A DNA stretch of 64,000 nt from Zeugodacus cucurbitae (Eukaryota; Arthropoda; Insecta; Diptera; Tephritidae): assembly GCF_028554725.1 (NCBI RefSeq), contig NC_071667.1:10523501-10587500 (forward strand). The letters are read 5' to 3'. This document shows positions 49,450-62,200 of this stretch, in pieces; the first letter of the stretch is position 1; every line of letters begins with the position of its first letter. The notes beneath the pieces were generated by a model. The model had not been told where the DNA came from and searched no databases. It worked only from the letters and a program-made list of their open reading frames with translations. Both the position numbers and the translations under genes were made by a program.

Positions 49450-52400
49450 AAAAAACGAAGTTTCTATGTATCGAGCAATCTTCGACGTAACACAAATTTC
49501 AAAGCAAAAAGTTCTTCAAAAAGTTATATGGAGTTCTGATGAGCTCTATTTGTCCCTAGAAGAATGCGACTCCGATTATATGTAATGGAATGCTTCACAC
49601 TTCTATTCTCTTATTTCGGGTACTACTTTAAATGCATATATCATAAAGATTTGTATCTTAAAGAGATAATTTTAAGTTACTTAGATATACATATGTATGT
49701 GTAAAACCTGGCCTTATCCTGCCATCAATGGAATTATTATAGACAATAAACAAAAATATATATTATATATCATTGCACCCTTCTTCACTCTTCCCGCTCT
49801 TGGTGTGCGCCTATCTACTGGTTCTTGTTGCAGCAATTGCCACCTGTATGTGCGCGCGCCTGAGTGTGGCACTTGCAGACATGCTATAAAATAAGGGTTA
49901 ATTTCTTGACTTCATGCGCATAAGAATTCTCGCATTGTGATCCCTTATTTCGCCCCAACAACCGGCTTTTGTTTATGTGGCAGCAACCTTGGTGGCATAC
50001 ACACATGTACCTCTTTATATTTGTCTAGGATTCACCTGTTCGCCTTTGAAACCGTTTTCCCTTCTTTACAATTCTTCTTCAGACGCATAACTGCAAACCG
50101 GTGTATGTGAGCGCGCGTGTGAATGCATTTCCTTTGTTGCCTTAACTCTTGGCAACAGCACAACAATAGCAAAGTCGCGCGCCACATTCGCTTTATCTGC
50201 CACAGTTGTGCATATGCATATAAGTGTATATTACATACAAACAAAAGTATTCCTTACAATGCGCCGCATGCAAACACTTCACTTGCACAATTCTTTGGCT
50301 TCGCACTTCGCATATTGGCGGCGCATTGTATTCATCGGTATTCACCGATAAGATTCCTTACATGTGCCAGTTTGTCTTATTGTCTTATTGTGCGATTGCA
50401 TTCACTTCACTTGTTTGCCATTGCTTTGCGCTGTGTTTGCGCCTCTCTTTGTGTGTGTGTTTCCACGCTTTGCTCACATTTTCGGCTCAATTGCGGCTTT
50501 TCCAGTGACGCGTTTATTTGCCACCACCGACCGTTCTCTTGACACCGTCTCATTTCATTTGTTGTTGTTGTTGCACAGCTGCAACTGCAGGTGTCTGCTG
50601 ACTTCACATTAACGTTACTCCGTTGTTTACACTCTCGAAACAGATGATTTTCAGTAGTTTTATCTATAGTGCCGCCAGTTTGTTGTTGTAGTGTATTGCG
50701 ATTGCATTGCGGTAAAACAAAAATAAAAAGACAATTGCTGTGCTGCCCAGTTAATGTTGTAATTAAAATTCTCAAAAATTCTCTCTCAAACACAATAGAT
50801 GTTTAGATCTTAGACAGCTTTGTTCGCCATCCAAAAGCTGTGAGTTATCATTCTTCTGCGCATTGTTTTAGTAAAGATTTTTTACGCTTTACTCTATAAG
50901 ACTCTTTGAAGAAATTGTATTCCACTCTGCTTTCAACCAGGTTCCTCTCAATTGCTTCTAAGCCGAGACGTTTCGACTTTGTTACGAATATTGTTTTAGT
51001 AGAGTTAAAGCCTGTGGATTGTGGTAGTCTTCAAGGCTTTAAGTTAATCTAAATATATAAAAATTTAAATATCTTTCCAATAAATAACGTTAGAATTTTT
51101 AATATCATTCCGAATAGAAGATGATCCCACTCTATGACGTAACTTTATATAAAATAAACCATTGGAACAATTTGAACAAAATTTGGTATAAAATATAACT
51201 ATAATATTTCCTAAATATGGCACAAATGTAAACAAAATCGGACAACAATATTTTACATTTAATGTAATTTTCTTCAATTCATTGCCTTTGAGAGATATGT
51301 AACTAGTGAAAGGAATGAAATAATATAATTTTTTACTCTTGATAGAAAGACAAGAAAAAGTATCCAAAAATTTACAAAATCCACCTTCAAATCGGGCAGT
51401 AAAGCCAAATACGAGTTTCTCGTCAAATAGTCAGATATTACTTTGGAAGAAAAAAAGTTTAGTTTATGTGTGAGAAATCACCTACAAGCTTACTATTATC
51501 AGGATACTTTCGTTTGTGATATATTGAAAACGATGCCGAATTTAAGTGGAAGTCTTCATTAACTCTCTACTCTAACTTGGCAATAATCAATATCTTATAT
51601 TTTTTTCTCATACATGTCTCTAATTCTTATATGTATGTATATGTGATTCCAATTAATGTTAGAAACATAGTTCAGTTTAGTCCAACTTTAACAGAAATTC
51701 GGAATTTTAAATAAATATATTTTTAAGAGCTTTATATAAGTAAGATATAAATTAAACTAACTTTGTATTTCGCATAAATTGTTTAATTTCAAATTTTCAC
51801 CTTTATAAATCCCTTATGATACACACAAAACAAATTCAAATCAATTTCATAATTCCGAAAACAAAGAGTTACGTATTACTATCTTTGTACTTGTCTTCCC
51901 TGCCGACGTCCCCTCCAACTATTTTATTATATTTGTACAACTAACGAGTATCTGCATGAAATCAGAAAAAATTAAGTGTTCCACCGGCACAGACAGACGC
52001 AAATCACCCATTCCGGCACATTCAAATACTTTTTTGTGCTTTTATCTCTTCTTTCATTTACCGGTCACTCAAATCCGTTCAACCACCATGCAACTGCCGT
52101 CCGTCCGTCGTCTCAAGTTGCAGACAACATCTTCATTTATTCTAACATTGCTTGCTCCAAAGTTTTTACTGGCAGTCGCTTGGTTAGTCTCTAACGTTCA
52201 AAGAATGGTGGGACGGTCGGATGTTGGTTCGTGTGGTTGGTGAGTCAGACGATTTGTTCGTTCATTCATACGCTCGTTAGTCGATCCATTCTCTGCCAGT
52301 CACTTTATTGCTTATACATTCGTTTGTGCTCCGGTTTTTGCGGTGAGTTTGGCAAATTCTGAGCCAAGATAATCAACTTTCAAATCTTTCACGCAAACAT

Positions 52401-52980
52401 GCAAACAACACTTGTAAACATAAGCAACATTTAGCATCACCCAATTCCGATAGCTATTCGTGCGCTCACCCAGTTTATTTCCTTCAATATTGGTTTGTTT
52501 GGCATTGTGGCAGCATTGCCAAAACAATGTTACGAATATATGGCATTGTTATTGTTGCTATTTTTATGCTACTACTCCTATTGACCGTCGACTCCGGCAC
52601 ATTCTACGAGCTTTCATGGTTTTTCACTCACAACAACCGAGATTTCAGCACCAACCCCATTGTCCGTTGTGTTGGTTGTGCTCCCACCCCAGCAAATTTC
52701 TTTGATTATACGCCTGCTACTGGCACATAGCACAGTTAAAGCGTCTCTGAAAATTGCTAGGAGTAATTGAATTTCAAAGTTCGGCACAATTGCAAATCGT
52801 TTCAGTTTATTGAATTTGTATGTGACTTTGTGTGCTCAGTAGGCAAATTGTAGACTATATTTTAAATTTGGGTTATGGTTGAAGACTTTTGCTGATTTCA
52901 TTACAAATTGTATTTTTATTTCAATGTTTTATTTATGTTTACGCATCTACTTCAAATGTTTTTCATGCAAATTTAATAAA
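49450..52980. other. Non-coding sequence
   Basis: The 50.1-50.7 kb part is richer in GC and has long overlapping frames on both strands, none with recognisable motifs. No transposon ends or RNA genes were found. Confidence 0.35.
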
Positions 52981-52984
52981 TCAT

Positions 52985-53020
52985 TTTTATGTTGTTTCAC
53001 TCTTTCATTTCAGGTGAGTA
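52985..53020 (+). promoter_or_regulatory. Candidate recursive splice site 2
   Basis: TTGTTTCACTCTTTCATTTCAG ends at 53,013 and is followed directly by GTGAGTA (53,014-53,020). The organisation is the same as at 35,045 and the strand is the same, ~18 kb downstream. Confidence 0.6.
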
Positions 53021-53310
53021 CCCACTTCAAGTTGAGGTCAAGGCGATTGATTTGCAAAACTTTTGTGCAGAATTTCAGTAAGTCGCTTTTAAAGTGTTTG
53101 GATTTATGTACATTTATTCATTGCTTTAGTGTGTGATTTGTTAGAATGAATTAGAATATATAATCTCGTAATTTTATGAAATACTGGGTTCTTACCAAAT
53201 ATATGTTATCGATGAACCACAGTTTTTATATTAAATTTATTGGAAATCTCAAATTCTGATGACAGAAAATATTGGTCAAGTTTTCTGGCTTTGTTTCATG
53301 AATAGTACTG

Positions 53311-53520
53311 TATGTGATTGGCGTGGAAACCGTTTAGCCGGTTATAACCGAATTGATGATTGCGCGCCACTCCTCTCCTTCCCTCGCTGTTCGGCGCCAG
53401 TTGGAGATCCTAAGTGTAACCCGGTCGGTCTCTACCTAGTCCCTCCAACGGTCTTCCCCTTTCTCGACTTCCTCCGGCGGGTACTGCATCGAACACTTTC
53501 AGGGCTGGAGTCTTTTCGTC
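53311..53520 (-). mobile_element. Short 3' end of the RTE-like retrotransposon
   Basis: It matches the 3' end of the copy at 543-1345, with the same order of GTGATTGGCGT, CCGTTTAGCCGGTTATA, CAGTTGGAGATCC, TCCGGCGGGTACTGCATCGA and TTTCAGGGCTGGAG. A small internal deletion lies after CCTCCAACGG. Only the end of the ORF and the tail remain. No clear TSD was found. Confidence 0.8.
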
Positions 53521-56455
53521 GTTCGTGGTGCTTGACAGAATTTTATTGTTCCAAAATTACTGCTACAGAACATATCGGTAATCTAATATGAATGTAGTCT
53601 CTGTTGCTTTCATCAATTTATCTGTAAATTTGGAAGGTCCCCAAGAATCACGCAGTCAAAACCATTTAAAAACTTAATATTTTTAAATTTGGTTTGAGAT
53701 TTCTTTCGTATGTTCTTCTCCTCTCTAAACACCCTCACTTTGGTCACTCAACTAGCACTCGTTTAACAAATGACCAAATCATTTGCTAACTATGAAAAAT
53801 CAAAGCACTCCAAACAAAATCAGCTCCAGCTTTCACACACTTACATACTTGCAACATTAAAAACTTTTAAATTAGCGAAGATTAATCGCTGCTCCTTAAG
53901 TTTTAGCACTCCGCCAAACAACTTCGCCGCAAAGTCCCACTGGACTGCGGCAGACCAAAAAGCAAACACTTGCAAACTATGTAGTCGCCAACAAAATATA
54001 GCAAGAACAACAAAGGAAGGTGGCGCATACATACCAGCTCGGCTGAATCCACGCGTTTGAGTGTTTTAGGTGGCCGATCAGCTGTTCGCAACTAAAGAGC
54101 CGAAAATAAATTTCTTTGCGAGAAGTAAACTAGGGAAACTCGATGGAGAGCAAGAAGAGGGATAGACGGGTGGTCGCTAGAGGGTGTTGTGTGGGTTTGT
54201 TAAACGAAAAGCAACGATGTTGTATCGCGAAAAGCGGTTAACTCGATACTCGTGAAATCAACGCTCAACTGGGGAGTATCTTTGATTTATTGACTCGTTG
54301 CTGGGAAGCTGGTTGCACAAACAACTATTAACATTCAAATGAATATATATGCGCGGGCTAATGTATTGAAGTAGTATTAATGTGTTTGTGGTACTTTTTG
54401 TACATATATGTATATGTATATATATAAAAATATATTCAAATAAATATATAAAGCCAACAAGGCGCATAGCACGCATCTTAGAATTGCCATGAAAAGTCAT
54501 GGGAAGAAAGTGTTGCTGCGTCTGATGTACAATCGTTCGCTGTTGTTGGTTTTAGTTTTCACTACTCTATAGTCTTCTTCCTTTATGTGTTTCTTGAAGA
54601 TATTATAACGCTTTACGTGTTTGTGTATCTCTAATGTATAATGCTGGCTTTTTGACTGTGTTTGCTTCATGCTGGTGGTCGACTCAAAGCCGCGATGGTA
54701 TTACAAACGCACCAATGACCTCTCCAAATGCAAAAACAAAAAAAACATTAATTTCTTTTTCTGCTAGTTACCCATTCTACACAATTCTTTCACTTAATTC
54801 CCAGCCGAATGGTATCTCACTCGCTTTGTGGCCTTAACTCATAAGTCTGAGGCGTTATAGCCGCAGAACGCAAATAAGGCTTATATATTTCTGCAGCCAC
54901 CTAAAGTGTGAAATGGGTATTTTTCAAGCATTTCTTCTTTCATAAAAATAGTTTAGTATATCTGCCATATTTTTTTATAAAAAATTGCTTTTTTTCTGCT
55001 CTTCGTACACGATTTGCGCTTCATTTATCACGTTGAACTATGTACGTTGTTGCGGTAAAAACCATATCCAGCTCAAAAGATCGCTTCAACACACAAACAT
55101 AGAGAGAGAGAGAGACGTCGTGCTGTGTGTGTAAGCTATTACCACTATGAATGATAGTCGAAAGAGAAAAGATTTGTAATGGTTCAAGAACGGAAAGAAA
55201 GCGGCACATGGGAAAAAATGTTTAAAGCTTTAATTGTTTTCAGCGAAGATTAATTAATCTTTTATTCCAAAAGTAAGTCTACGAAGATGAATTACATGAA
55301 AATCTAAAGCGTATAATTTTAATTTCAGCAACCAAAAACCGAAAAGCATGTCGTTAATGCGTAGAAAGCATAAAAAGCGGCAATAATATAATTCTGGGTG
55401 ATAACTATAAATTGAGATTTTAATTTGGAGAATCTATTGTGTGTTACTTTCAAAATGGTTACAAGCGCTGTCGAGTTGCTTTTCAAGGCAAAGTTTGAAG
55501 TAAAGAATTCAGAATCCAATCCAGAAGCAGAAGTTGTTTGTGCTTGAAATAATTTTTTTGTTTCAATTTCAAAGTCTAGCTTTAATAATTTGGAAATTCA
55601 GTATTAAGACTCCTTACATTTGCTGTCTCTCTCCTTCACTCTCCCTCTCTTTCTCTCTTTATATGAATAGCATTTACAGCAAACATGCAACTCTGCATTA
55701 AAATGATAAAATATTCATTGAGGAGCACATGACCTGTCATCTGTTGCAGTAGCAGCTGTCCTTTCGTGTCACCTGGCCATAATTTAATTAAACAATTCCT
55801 TGTGTTATATTATATTATATATATATATAAATACATGTTTCAAATGCATGCAGCTAATGAATTTTAAAACATTGTTTGCCACCACAAAAACTAAACATTT
55901 CATTAAATGCACAGAATATTTAATGAATTTTATTTGTATAACGGTACACAGCTACAACTGCTACAACAAAGCCAATTTGGCCGAGAACCAACTGTTGGCT
56001 TAATGGCGGCAGGGCGGTGGTGGTTACTGTGCAATCCCAAAGCACATTTATCGTGTCACAATGGCACATAGGTACCTTAAGGCGTACACGAGCACACGCA
56101 CACACATATGTAGATTTATATTCAGCAGAAATGTTGCATGTAAATGTATGCATGCGCTTGTCGTTATGTAAATTGTTTAGATTAAAAAGAAACGGAAATG
56201 CCGACACACATATGTTCATTCAAAATAACAACAACAATAACAACAACGTTAACATAAGGGATTTGATGGCAAATGACATTGCATATTTCCCGACTGTCCG
56301 ACGACAAGGCGCACCTCGACAACAATTTCCATTAACAAAAACAAACCTATTAAAACAACACATGCGCGTATGTATATAAATGCACGTTATATATTTAAAT
56401 AGATACATGTAGATATATTGGCATATATGTATTTTATAAAAAAAATGCCAGAACA
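53521..56455. other. Non-coding sequence
   Basis: A (GA)n run lies at about 55,102-55,115 and a pure pyrimidine CT tract at 55,622-55,662. No gene or element recognised. Confidence 0.35.
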
Positions 56456-57730
56456 CTAACAGGGGCGCTTTTGTGTCTGCCAACAAATTGCAAATAAAAA
56501 CGTTACAACAAAAATTAATTTTTGGTTGCTGCTGTGTTGTTGTTGCAGCGCGCATGTGTCACATATAAGTTGTACGCTGCATGTTCGCTGGAGTTCCCAA
56601 CGGCGGCTACGCCTAGCAAAATCATTGTCACCTCCCGCAACAACACAATGAAAAACAACAAAGCCAAATAGAAAATTAAATTGAGAAACGTGGCAGCTTC
56701 CGCCAACCGCAACAACTAACCGGGCGCGGAGTGATCGAATGGCAGCTACCAAACCAACTAACCAACCGAGCGACAGACGAAGCAAGCCAAAAAACGCACG
56801 GGACTCCCAAGCTGCTGCTATCACAACCGCAGCGTTGTTGGCAAATTTATTTAGCTGCCGCTTGTATTCCCAGAACGTATGTTGCCGCCGCCGCACCGCT
56901 AGATACATATGTATGTACATGCGGCAGTGCCAGTGCCTGTGGCGATTGGTGGCAGCAACAAGAGCCGCAAGCATTTGTTTTGCGCCGCGTTGCACTGCTT
57001 GTTGCCAACAAATATTGCCACACGCGCACGCATGCATACTCTTCATGCCTGTCGTCGTCCTCACGACTTGCCTCGCGGCAGCTGCTCCCGCTATCCTGTC
57101 AGCCATTGTGCTCTTCTTTTTCGACGCACTAAGCGAATTTTCATGTTGTGTTGCAACAATGCGTAACACGAGCAACTTAGCGGTTATGTAATACATATGT
57201 ATATATGTGTACCCGCAGACATATGGACGCACGATGATTTCATCACTGCTCGGGCGCGTCTGTCACTTGCATGGTCGCAATCAATGAGGCATCATGCGTT
57301 GCAGCGCCTAAATGTTACAGCAGCACCAGCGCTCCACTGCAACTACACTGTGTTGCAACATACAAACATGCATGTGGCATGTGGCAAGTGGCGTTTGATA
57401 TGTGGCATGCAACAGACAAGGCTTGCGACACTTGGATGTGTGTGTGTATGCGCGCCAAAAGGGGTTTGCTAAGTAATTCAACGCATGGGCTGTGCCACGC
57501 AGGCGCAAATTGCTCATTTGCTTGTCCGCCTTGCGCCTCTGCTGAAATGTGGCTAACATTTTCCACGCCATCAAAGTGAAATTTGTCAACACGCGACTCG
57601 TGATTCGTTTCATCTCTGCCATGTTGAATGTGCTTTTAATCGTCGTGGGGCGGTGAAGTCGCTGGAAACAGGCGTGACTTCGTCGAGAGATGCGCCGTGT
57701 GCAGATGCAGTTGCAGAAGCGCACAACTTG
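56456..57730. other. GC-richer block with low stop density on both strands
   Basis: Long frames overlap on both strands (for example 56,456-57,232 minus and 56,739-57,191 plus). Their translations are rich in Ala, Cys, Arg and Gln from GCA/CAA repeats and show no domain. I read the block as non-coding DNA, possibly regulatory, with few stops because of its composition. Confidence 0.35.
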
Positions 57731-58096
57731 TAATCAGTAATTTCAGATGATTGATATGTCTGTGTGGTGTTTAGTTGGTTAGTTGGTCGGGTGACTGGCT
57801 GGTTGCGGCCGTTATGCTGCGAAGGTGTGCAATTGCAAAATGAGGCGCCTAATTTGAGAGATTTGTGAAAACGAGCTACGTGCGCAACTGATTAATAGGC
57901 GTGCATTAACCGAAAATCAATGCAACTAGTTAGCTGTTGTTTGTTTGGTTTCGGATGTAACGGTCTTTGTAATTACACTTCGAACCTAATTTCAATAACA
58001 CAGATACAGATTTGGCGGTTGAGTTGAGTGTGAACTGAATGAAAAAGCAGCTCACATCCCAAATTATGCATAATTATCGGATGTGGGTTTATCATA
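57731..58096. other. Non-coding spacer
   Basis: Nothing recognised. It ends at the TA flanking the Tc1-like element. Confidence 0.4.
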
Positions 58097-58223
58097 TACA
58101 GAGGTAGTCAAAATTATTTATTCCTGAGAGAATGAAGTTTGGCAAGAATCGCTAGAAATATGGTGGAGATATATGCAAATGAACTACAGACTCGCAGTAC
58201 TCAAAAGTATTTACACATAAAAA

Positions 58224-58861
58224 ATGGTAAATAAAATCCAGAAAACAAAGGAATTATTGATTATAACTAGATCGGAGACTGTTACTAAGTTTAAGACTGG
58301 AATTTCGGCTTCGGAGTTAGTAAAAATTTATAGAATTTAAAGGAATACGTCTTATAATGTTATTAAAAAGAAGGAGACGAACAATTCCAAGGGTATTTTG
58401 AAGAGAACTGGGCAGAAACCTATGATAAATCAAAGGAAATGTAGAAGATTAGTAGGAACTGTCGTACAAAATCCCACAATTAGTCCTGTTAATATTGCAG
58501 CAGTATCGAATCAGCGTATTGCATGGACAGTCAATGATGCTACACTGTTTAGGACAGGACATTGGTCAATATTTCCCAAAATAAAAAAGCGATATGCCAG
58601 TCACTTGCCTTAAATTAGATCCTGGAGCCTGTCGTGGGCAGATAATGCTGAATTTTGTTTCCAGGGCTTATTTAGTAAACGCTTTATGCATTTACCCCGT
58701 GAAAATAAGAAATATGCAGTTTTGTGATAAGATAATTTTTGGGGAAGTTTTCCTTACTTAAGTTCGGGAGATTTGGTACAAATTTAGGAACTCTAAATCA
58801 TCCGGATATATCTGAACTCACATGACTATGCCATTATAGTGGTTAGTCGGCCGTTTCCAAC
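58224..58861 (+). pseudogene. Tc1-like transposase, N-terminal half
   Basis: It starts MVNKIQKTKELLIITRSETV at 58,224. It has a paired-type helix-turn-helix region (KTGISASELVKIYRI, then a stop, then RNTSYNVIKK) and continues through RRLVGTVVQNPTISPVNIAAVSNQRI. Several in-frame stops occur. It runs into the 10-bp TSD of the RTE-like insertion, and the frame continues at 61,641. Confidence 0.8.
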
Positions 58862-61640
58862 TTCTTCCTCTTCTTGAATGGCGTAGACACCGCTTACGCG
58901 GTTATAGCCGAGTCCAAAACAGCTCGCCACGTACCCCTCCTTCTGGCAGTTTGGCGCCAATTGGTTATACCAAGCGAAGCCAGGTCCCTCTCCCCCTGGT
59001 CCTTCCATCGGAGTGGAGGTCTCCCTCTTCCTCGGCCAGCGGGTACTGCATCGAATACTTTCAGAGCTGGAGCACTTTCATACATTCGAACAACATCACC
59101 TAGCCAGCGTAGCCGCTGTTTTTTTAATCGCTGGACTATGTCTATGTCGTCGAATAACACATACAGCTCATCGTTCCATCGTATGCGGTATTCGCCGTTG
59201 CCAATGTTTAAGGGACCATAAATCTTCCGCAAAATATTTCTCTCGAAAACTCCTAGTGCCGTCTCATCTGATGTTGGCACCTGTTGGCAAGAGCGATTCT
59301 GCGTTGGATTTCCAGGCTGACATTGTTATTGCTGTTAATGCTGGTTCCCAGGTAGACGAAACTATCTACAACTTCAAAGTTATGACTGTCAACAGTGACA
59401 TGGGAGCCAAGACGCGAATGCGCTGACTGTTTGTTTGACGACAGGAGATATTTCGTCTTGTCCTCGTTCACCACCAGACCCATACGCTTCGCTTCCTTAT
59501 CCAGTCTGGAAAAAGCAGAACTAACGGCGCGGGTGTTGTTTCCAATGATATCGATTTCATCGGCGTACGCCAGTAGCTGTACACTCTTATAGAAGATTGT
59601 ACCTTCTCTATTTAGCTCTGCAGCTCGTATTATTTTCTTCAGTATCAGGTTAAAGAAATAACACGAGAGTGAGTCACCTTGTCTGAAACCTCGTCTGGTA
59701 TCGAACGGCTCGGAGAGGTCCTTTCCGATCATGACGGAGCTTTTGGTGTTGCTCAACGTCAGCTTATACAGCTGTATTAGTTTTGCGGGGATACCAAATT
59801 CAGACATCGCAGCATAAAAGCAGCTCCTTTTCGTGCTGTCGAAAGCAGCTTTAAAGTCGACAAAGAGATGGTGTGTGTCGATCCTATTTTCACGTGTCTT
59901 CTCCAGAATTTGGCGCATGGTGAATATCTGGTCTGTTGTTGATTTTCCAGGTCTAAAACCACACTGATAAGGTCCAATCAGTTTGTTGACGGTGGGCTTT
60001 AGTCTTTCACACAGTACGCTCGACAGAACCTTATACGCGATGTTGAGGAGGCTTATCCCACGGTAATTGGCGCAAATTGTGGGGTCTCCCTTTTTGTGTA
60101 TTGGGCAGAGTACACTGAGATTCCAATCGTCAGGCGTGCTTTCTTCCGACCATATTCTGCAAAGAAGGTGATGCAAGCACCTTATCAGTTCTTCGCCGAC
60201 GTATTTGAATAGCTCGGCCGGCAATCCTTCGGCCCCCGCCGCCTTATTGTTCTTCAAGCGGGTAATTGCTATTCGAATTTCTTCACGGTCGGGCAACGGA
60301 ACATCTGCTCCATCGTCGTCGATTGGGGAATCGGTTTCGCCATCTCCTGGTGTTGTACTTTCACTGCCATTCAGCAGGCTGGAAAAGTGTTCCCTTCACA
60401 AACAGTATACTCTGGTCATCAATAACTAGATCACCTCTGGGGGTCCTACAGGATGGTGCACCGGTCTTGAAACCTTCAGTTAGTCGCCGGATCTTTTCGT
60501 AAAATTTTCGAGCATTACCCCTGTCGGCCAGCTTGTCAAGCTCTTCATACTCACGCATTTCGGCCTCTTTCTTTTTTTGTCTGCAAATGCGTCTCGCTTC
60601 CCTCTTCAGCTCTCGGTATCTTTCCCATCCCGCTCGTGTTGCGGTCGATCGCAACATTGCGAGGTAGGCAGTCTGTTTTCTCTCCACTGCGAGACGACAA
60701 TCCTCATCATACCAGCTGTTTTTTTGACTTTTCCGAAAACCAATGGTTTCGGTTGCAGCTGTACGTAAGGAGTTTGATATGCCGTCCCACAGCTCCCTTA
60801 TACCGAGATGCTGATGAGTGCTCTCAGAGAGCAGGAGTGCAAGTCGAGTAGAAAATCCTTCGGCTGTCGGTTGTGATTGCAGCTTCTCGATGTTGAACCT
60901 TCCTTGTGTTTGTTGACGTGTGCGCTTTTCTACACAGAGGCGGGTGCGTATCTTAGCTGCTACAAGATAGTGGTCCGAGTCGATGTTGGGACCACGAAGC
61001 GTACGCACATCAAAAACACTGGAGACATGTCGTCCATCTATCACAACATGATCGATCTGGTTGCGAGTGATTCGATGCGGGGACAGCCAATTAGTTTGAT
61101 GGATTTTCTTATGCTGGAATCTAGTACTACAGACGACCATAATTCGGGCCCCGGCGAAGTCGAACAGCCTCAGACCGTTTGGTGATGTTTCGTCATGGAG
61201 GCTGAATTTTCCGACTGTTGTGCCAAAAACACCTTCTTTACCCACCCTAGCGTTGAAATCGGCAAGCACGATTTTGACATCGTGGCGGGGGCAGCGCTCA
61301 TAGGTACGTTCTAGGCGCTCATAGAAGGTATCTTTGATCACTTCGTCCTTCACTTCCGTCGGGGCGTGGGCGCAAATCAGCGATATGTTGAAGAACCTCG
61401 ATATTTTTATGTGGTAGGTCCCAAACCCTACGCACAACCGCATAAGCGGGTTTCGCCTTCTCACTTTAGCTCGCCTCCAAACGTATGTCTGTTGGATACT
61501 TGGTCTAAGGCCGGAAGTCGTGAGCTGCTTGAGCCACATGTAAAAAAATCGTTCCTGGCCACTCCCAAGTGAATGACAGTCAGAAACTTTCCTCACTTAC
61601 GTGAACTTCTACATATGACTCCATCCTCCTCGTTTCCAAC
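58852..61640 (-). mobile_element. RTE-like non-LTR retrotransposon, nested, 10-bp TSD
   Basis: The insert 58,862-61,630 is flanked by CGTTTCCAAC at 58,852-58,861 and 61,631-61,640. Its 3' end is at the low coordinate, with a tail that reads AAGAAGAGGAAGAA on the minus strand. It is the longest of the three family copies here, carrying most of the endonuclease and the RT, but is truncated at its 5' end inside the endonuclease. Confidence 0.9.
58894..61596 (-). pseudogene. RTE-like endonuclease-reverse transcriptase, broken
   Basis: In order on the minus strand, the endonuclease has FFNISLICAHAPTE, VLADFNARVGKEG (usual G is A) and SDHYLVAAKIR, followed by a basic linker ending near RLTEGFKTGA. 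A 1-nt frameshift at about 60,385-60,395 leads into the RT (PDREEIRIAITRLKNNKAAG, CPIHKKGDP, FVDFKAAFDST, FRQGDSLSC). The catalytic box reads YADE instead of YADD (Glu codon at 59,556-59,558). A deletion after RRIALANRC (near 59,280) removes ~30 residues and shifts frame before the C-terminus (TSDETALGVFE to RPPLRWKDQ). It is non-functional. Confidence 0.88.
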
Positions 61641-61830
61641 TATTTACTACATTTTACAACAAGACAATCCTCCATTTCATAAAGGATCGTTACCAACAAA
61701 ACTTTTAAGTGAAGCAAATCAAATTGACCTCCGCAGAATCCCGTCCTAAACTTTATTTAAAATATTTGGGGTTTCTTTGAATATCCGAGGACAATTGATA
61801 TAATAACCGAAAACGGCGAAATTAACGACA
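61631..61830 (+). pseudogene. Tc1-like transposase, C-terminal half
   Basis: It resumes as PFPTIYYILQQDNPPFHKGS, where QQDN is the second catalytic Asp motif. It then gives KLLSEANQID and a damaged equivalent of the SPDLNPIENLWG motif (IPS, stop, TLFKIFGVSL), where the third catalytic residue is lost. Reading across the retrotransposon with one TSD copy is in frame. Confidence 0.8.
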
Positions 61831-62200
61831 TTTGGTCTAAATTAACAGTTAACTCAGCGTCCAATTGTATTGAATCAGGCGGGACCATAAATAGGATGTT
61901 GGTGATGCCAACAGCGATTTAACCAATTATGAATTTATCGCCTTAGAATAGTAACATATACTAAACATAAAAATTAAAAAAATATTATCATTAAAAAATA
62001 ACAGGATAATCCATTACAAGTTGTGTGTAAGTAGTTTTGACTACTGTGAGTCTTCAGTTCATTTGCTTATTTCTCCGCCATATTTCTAGCGATTCTTGCA
62101 AAGGTCAAGGTTTATAACAACATAGTATTTTGTTACCCTGCGACAACAACAACAGCAATAAAAAACGTCGGATGTGTAAATAATTTTGACTACTTCTGTA

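Larger units (their letters stand above)
58097..62200 (+). mobile_element. Tc1-like transposon split by an RTE-like retrotransposon
   Basis: The outer element is 58,099-62,198 between TA copies. Its ends are CAGAGGTAGTCAAAATTATT and, read inward from the right, CAGAAGTAGTCAAAATTATT. A second, inner copy of the terminal motif is present at each end (58,194-58,217 and 62,024-62,050), so the termini have the paired-repeat (IR/DR) layout known from several Tc1-like elements. Excluding the insert at 58,862-61,630 and one TSD, the element is ~1.32 kb. The transposase is dead. Confidence 0.88.

Noticed and set aside
56456..57232. 258-residue minus-strand open frame
   Set aside because: Long frames overlap it on the other strand, the translation is low-complexity with no domain or motif, and it lies in a GC-richer block where stops are rare.
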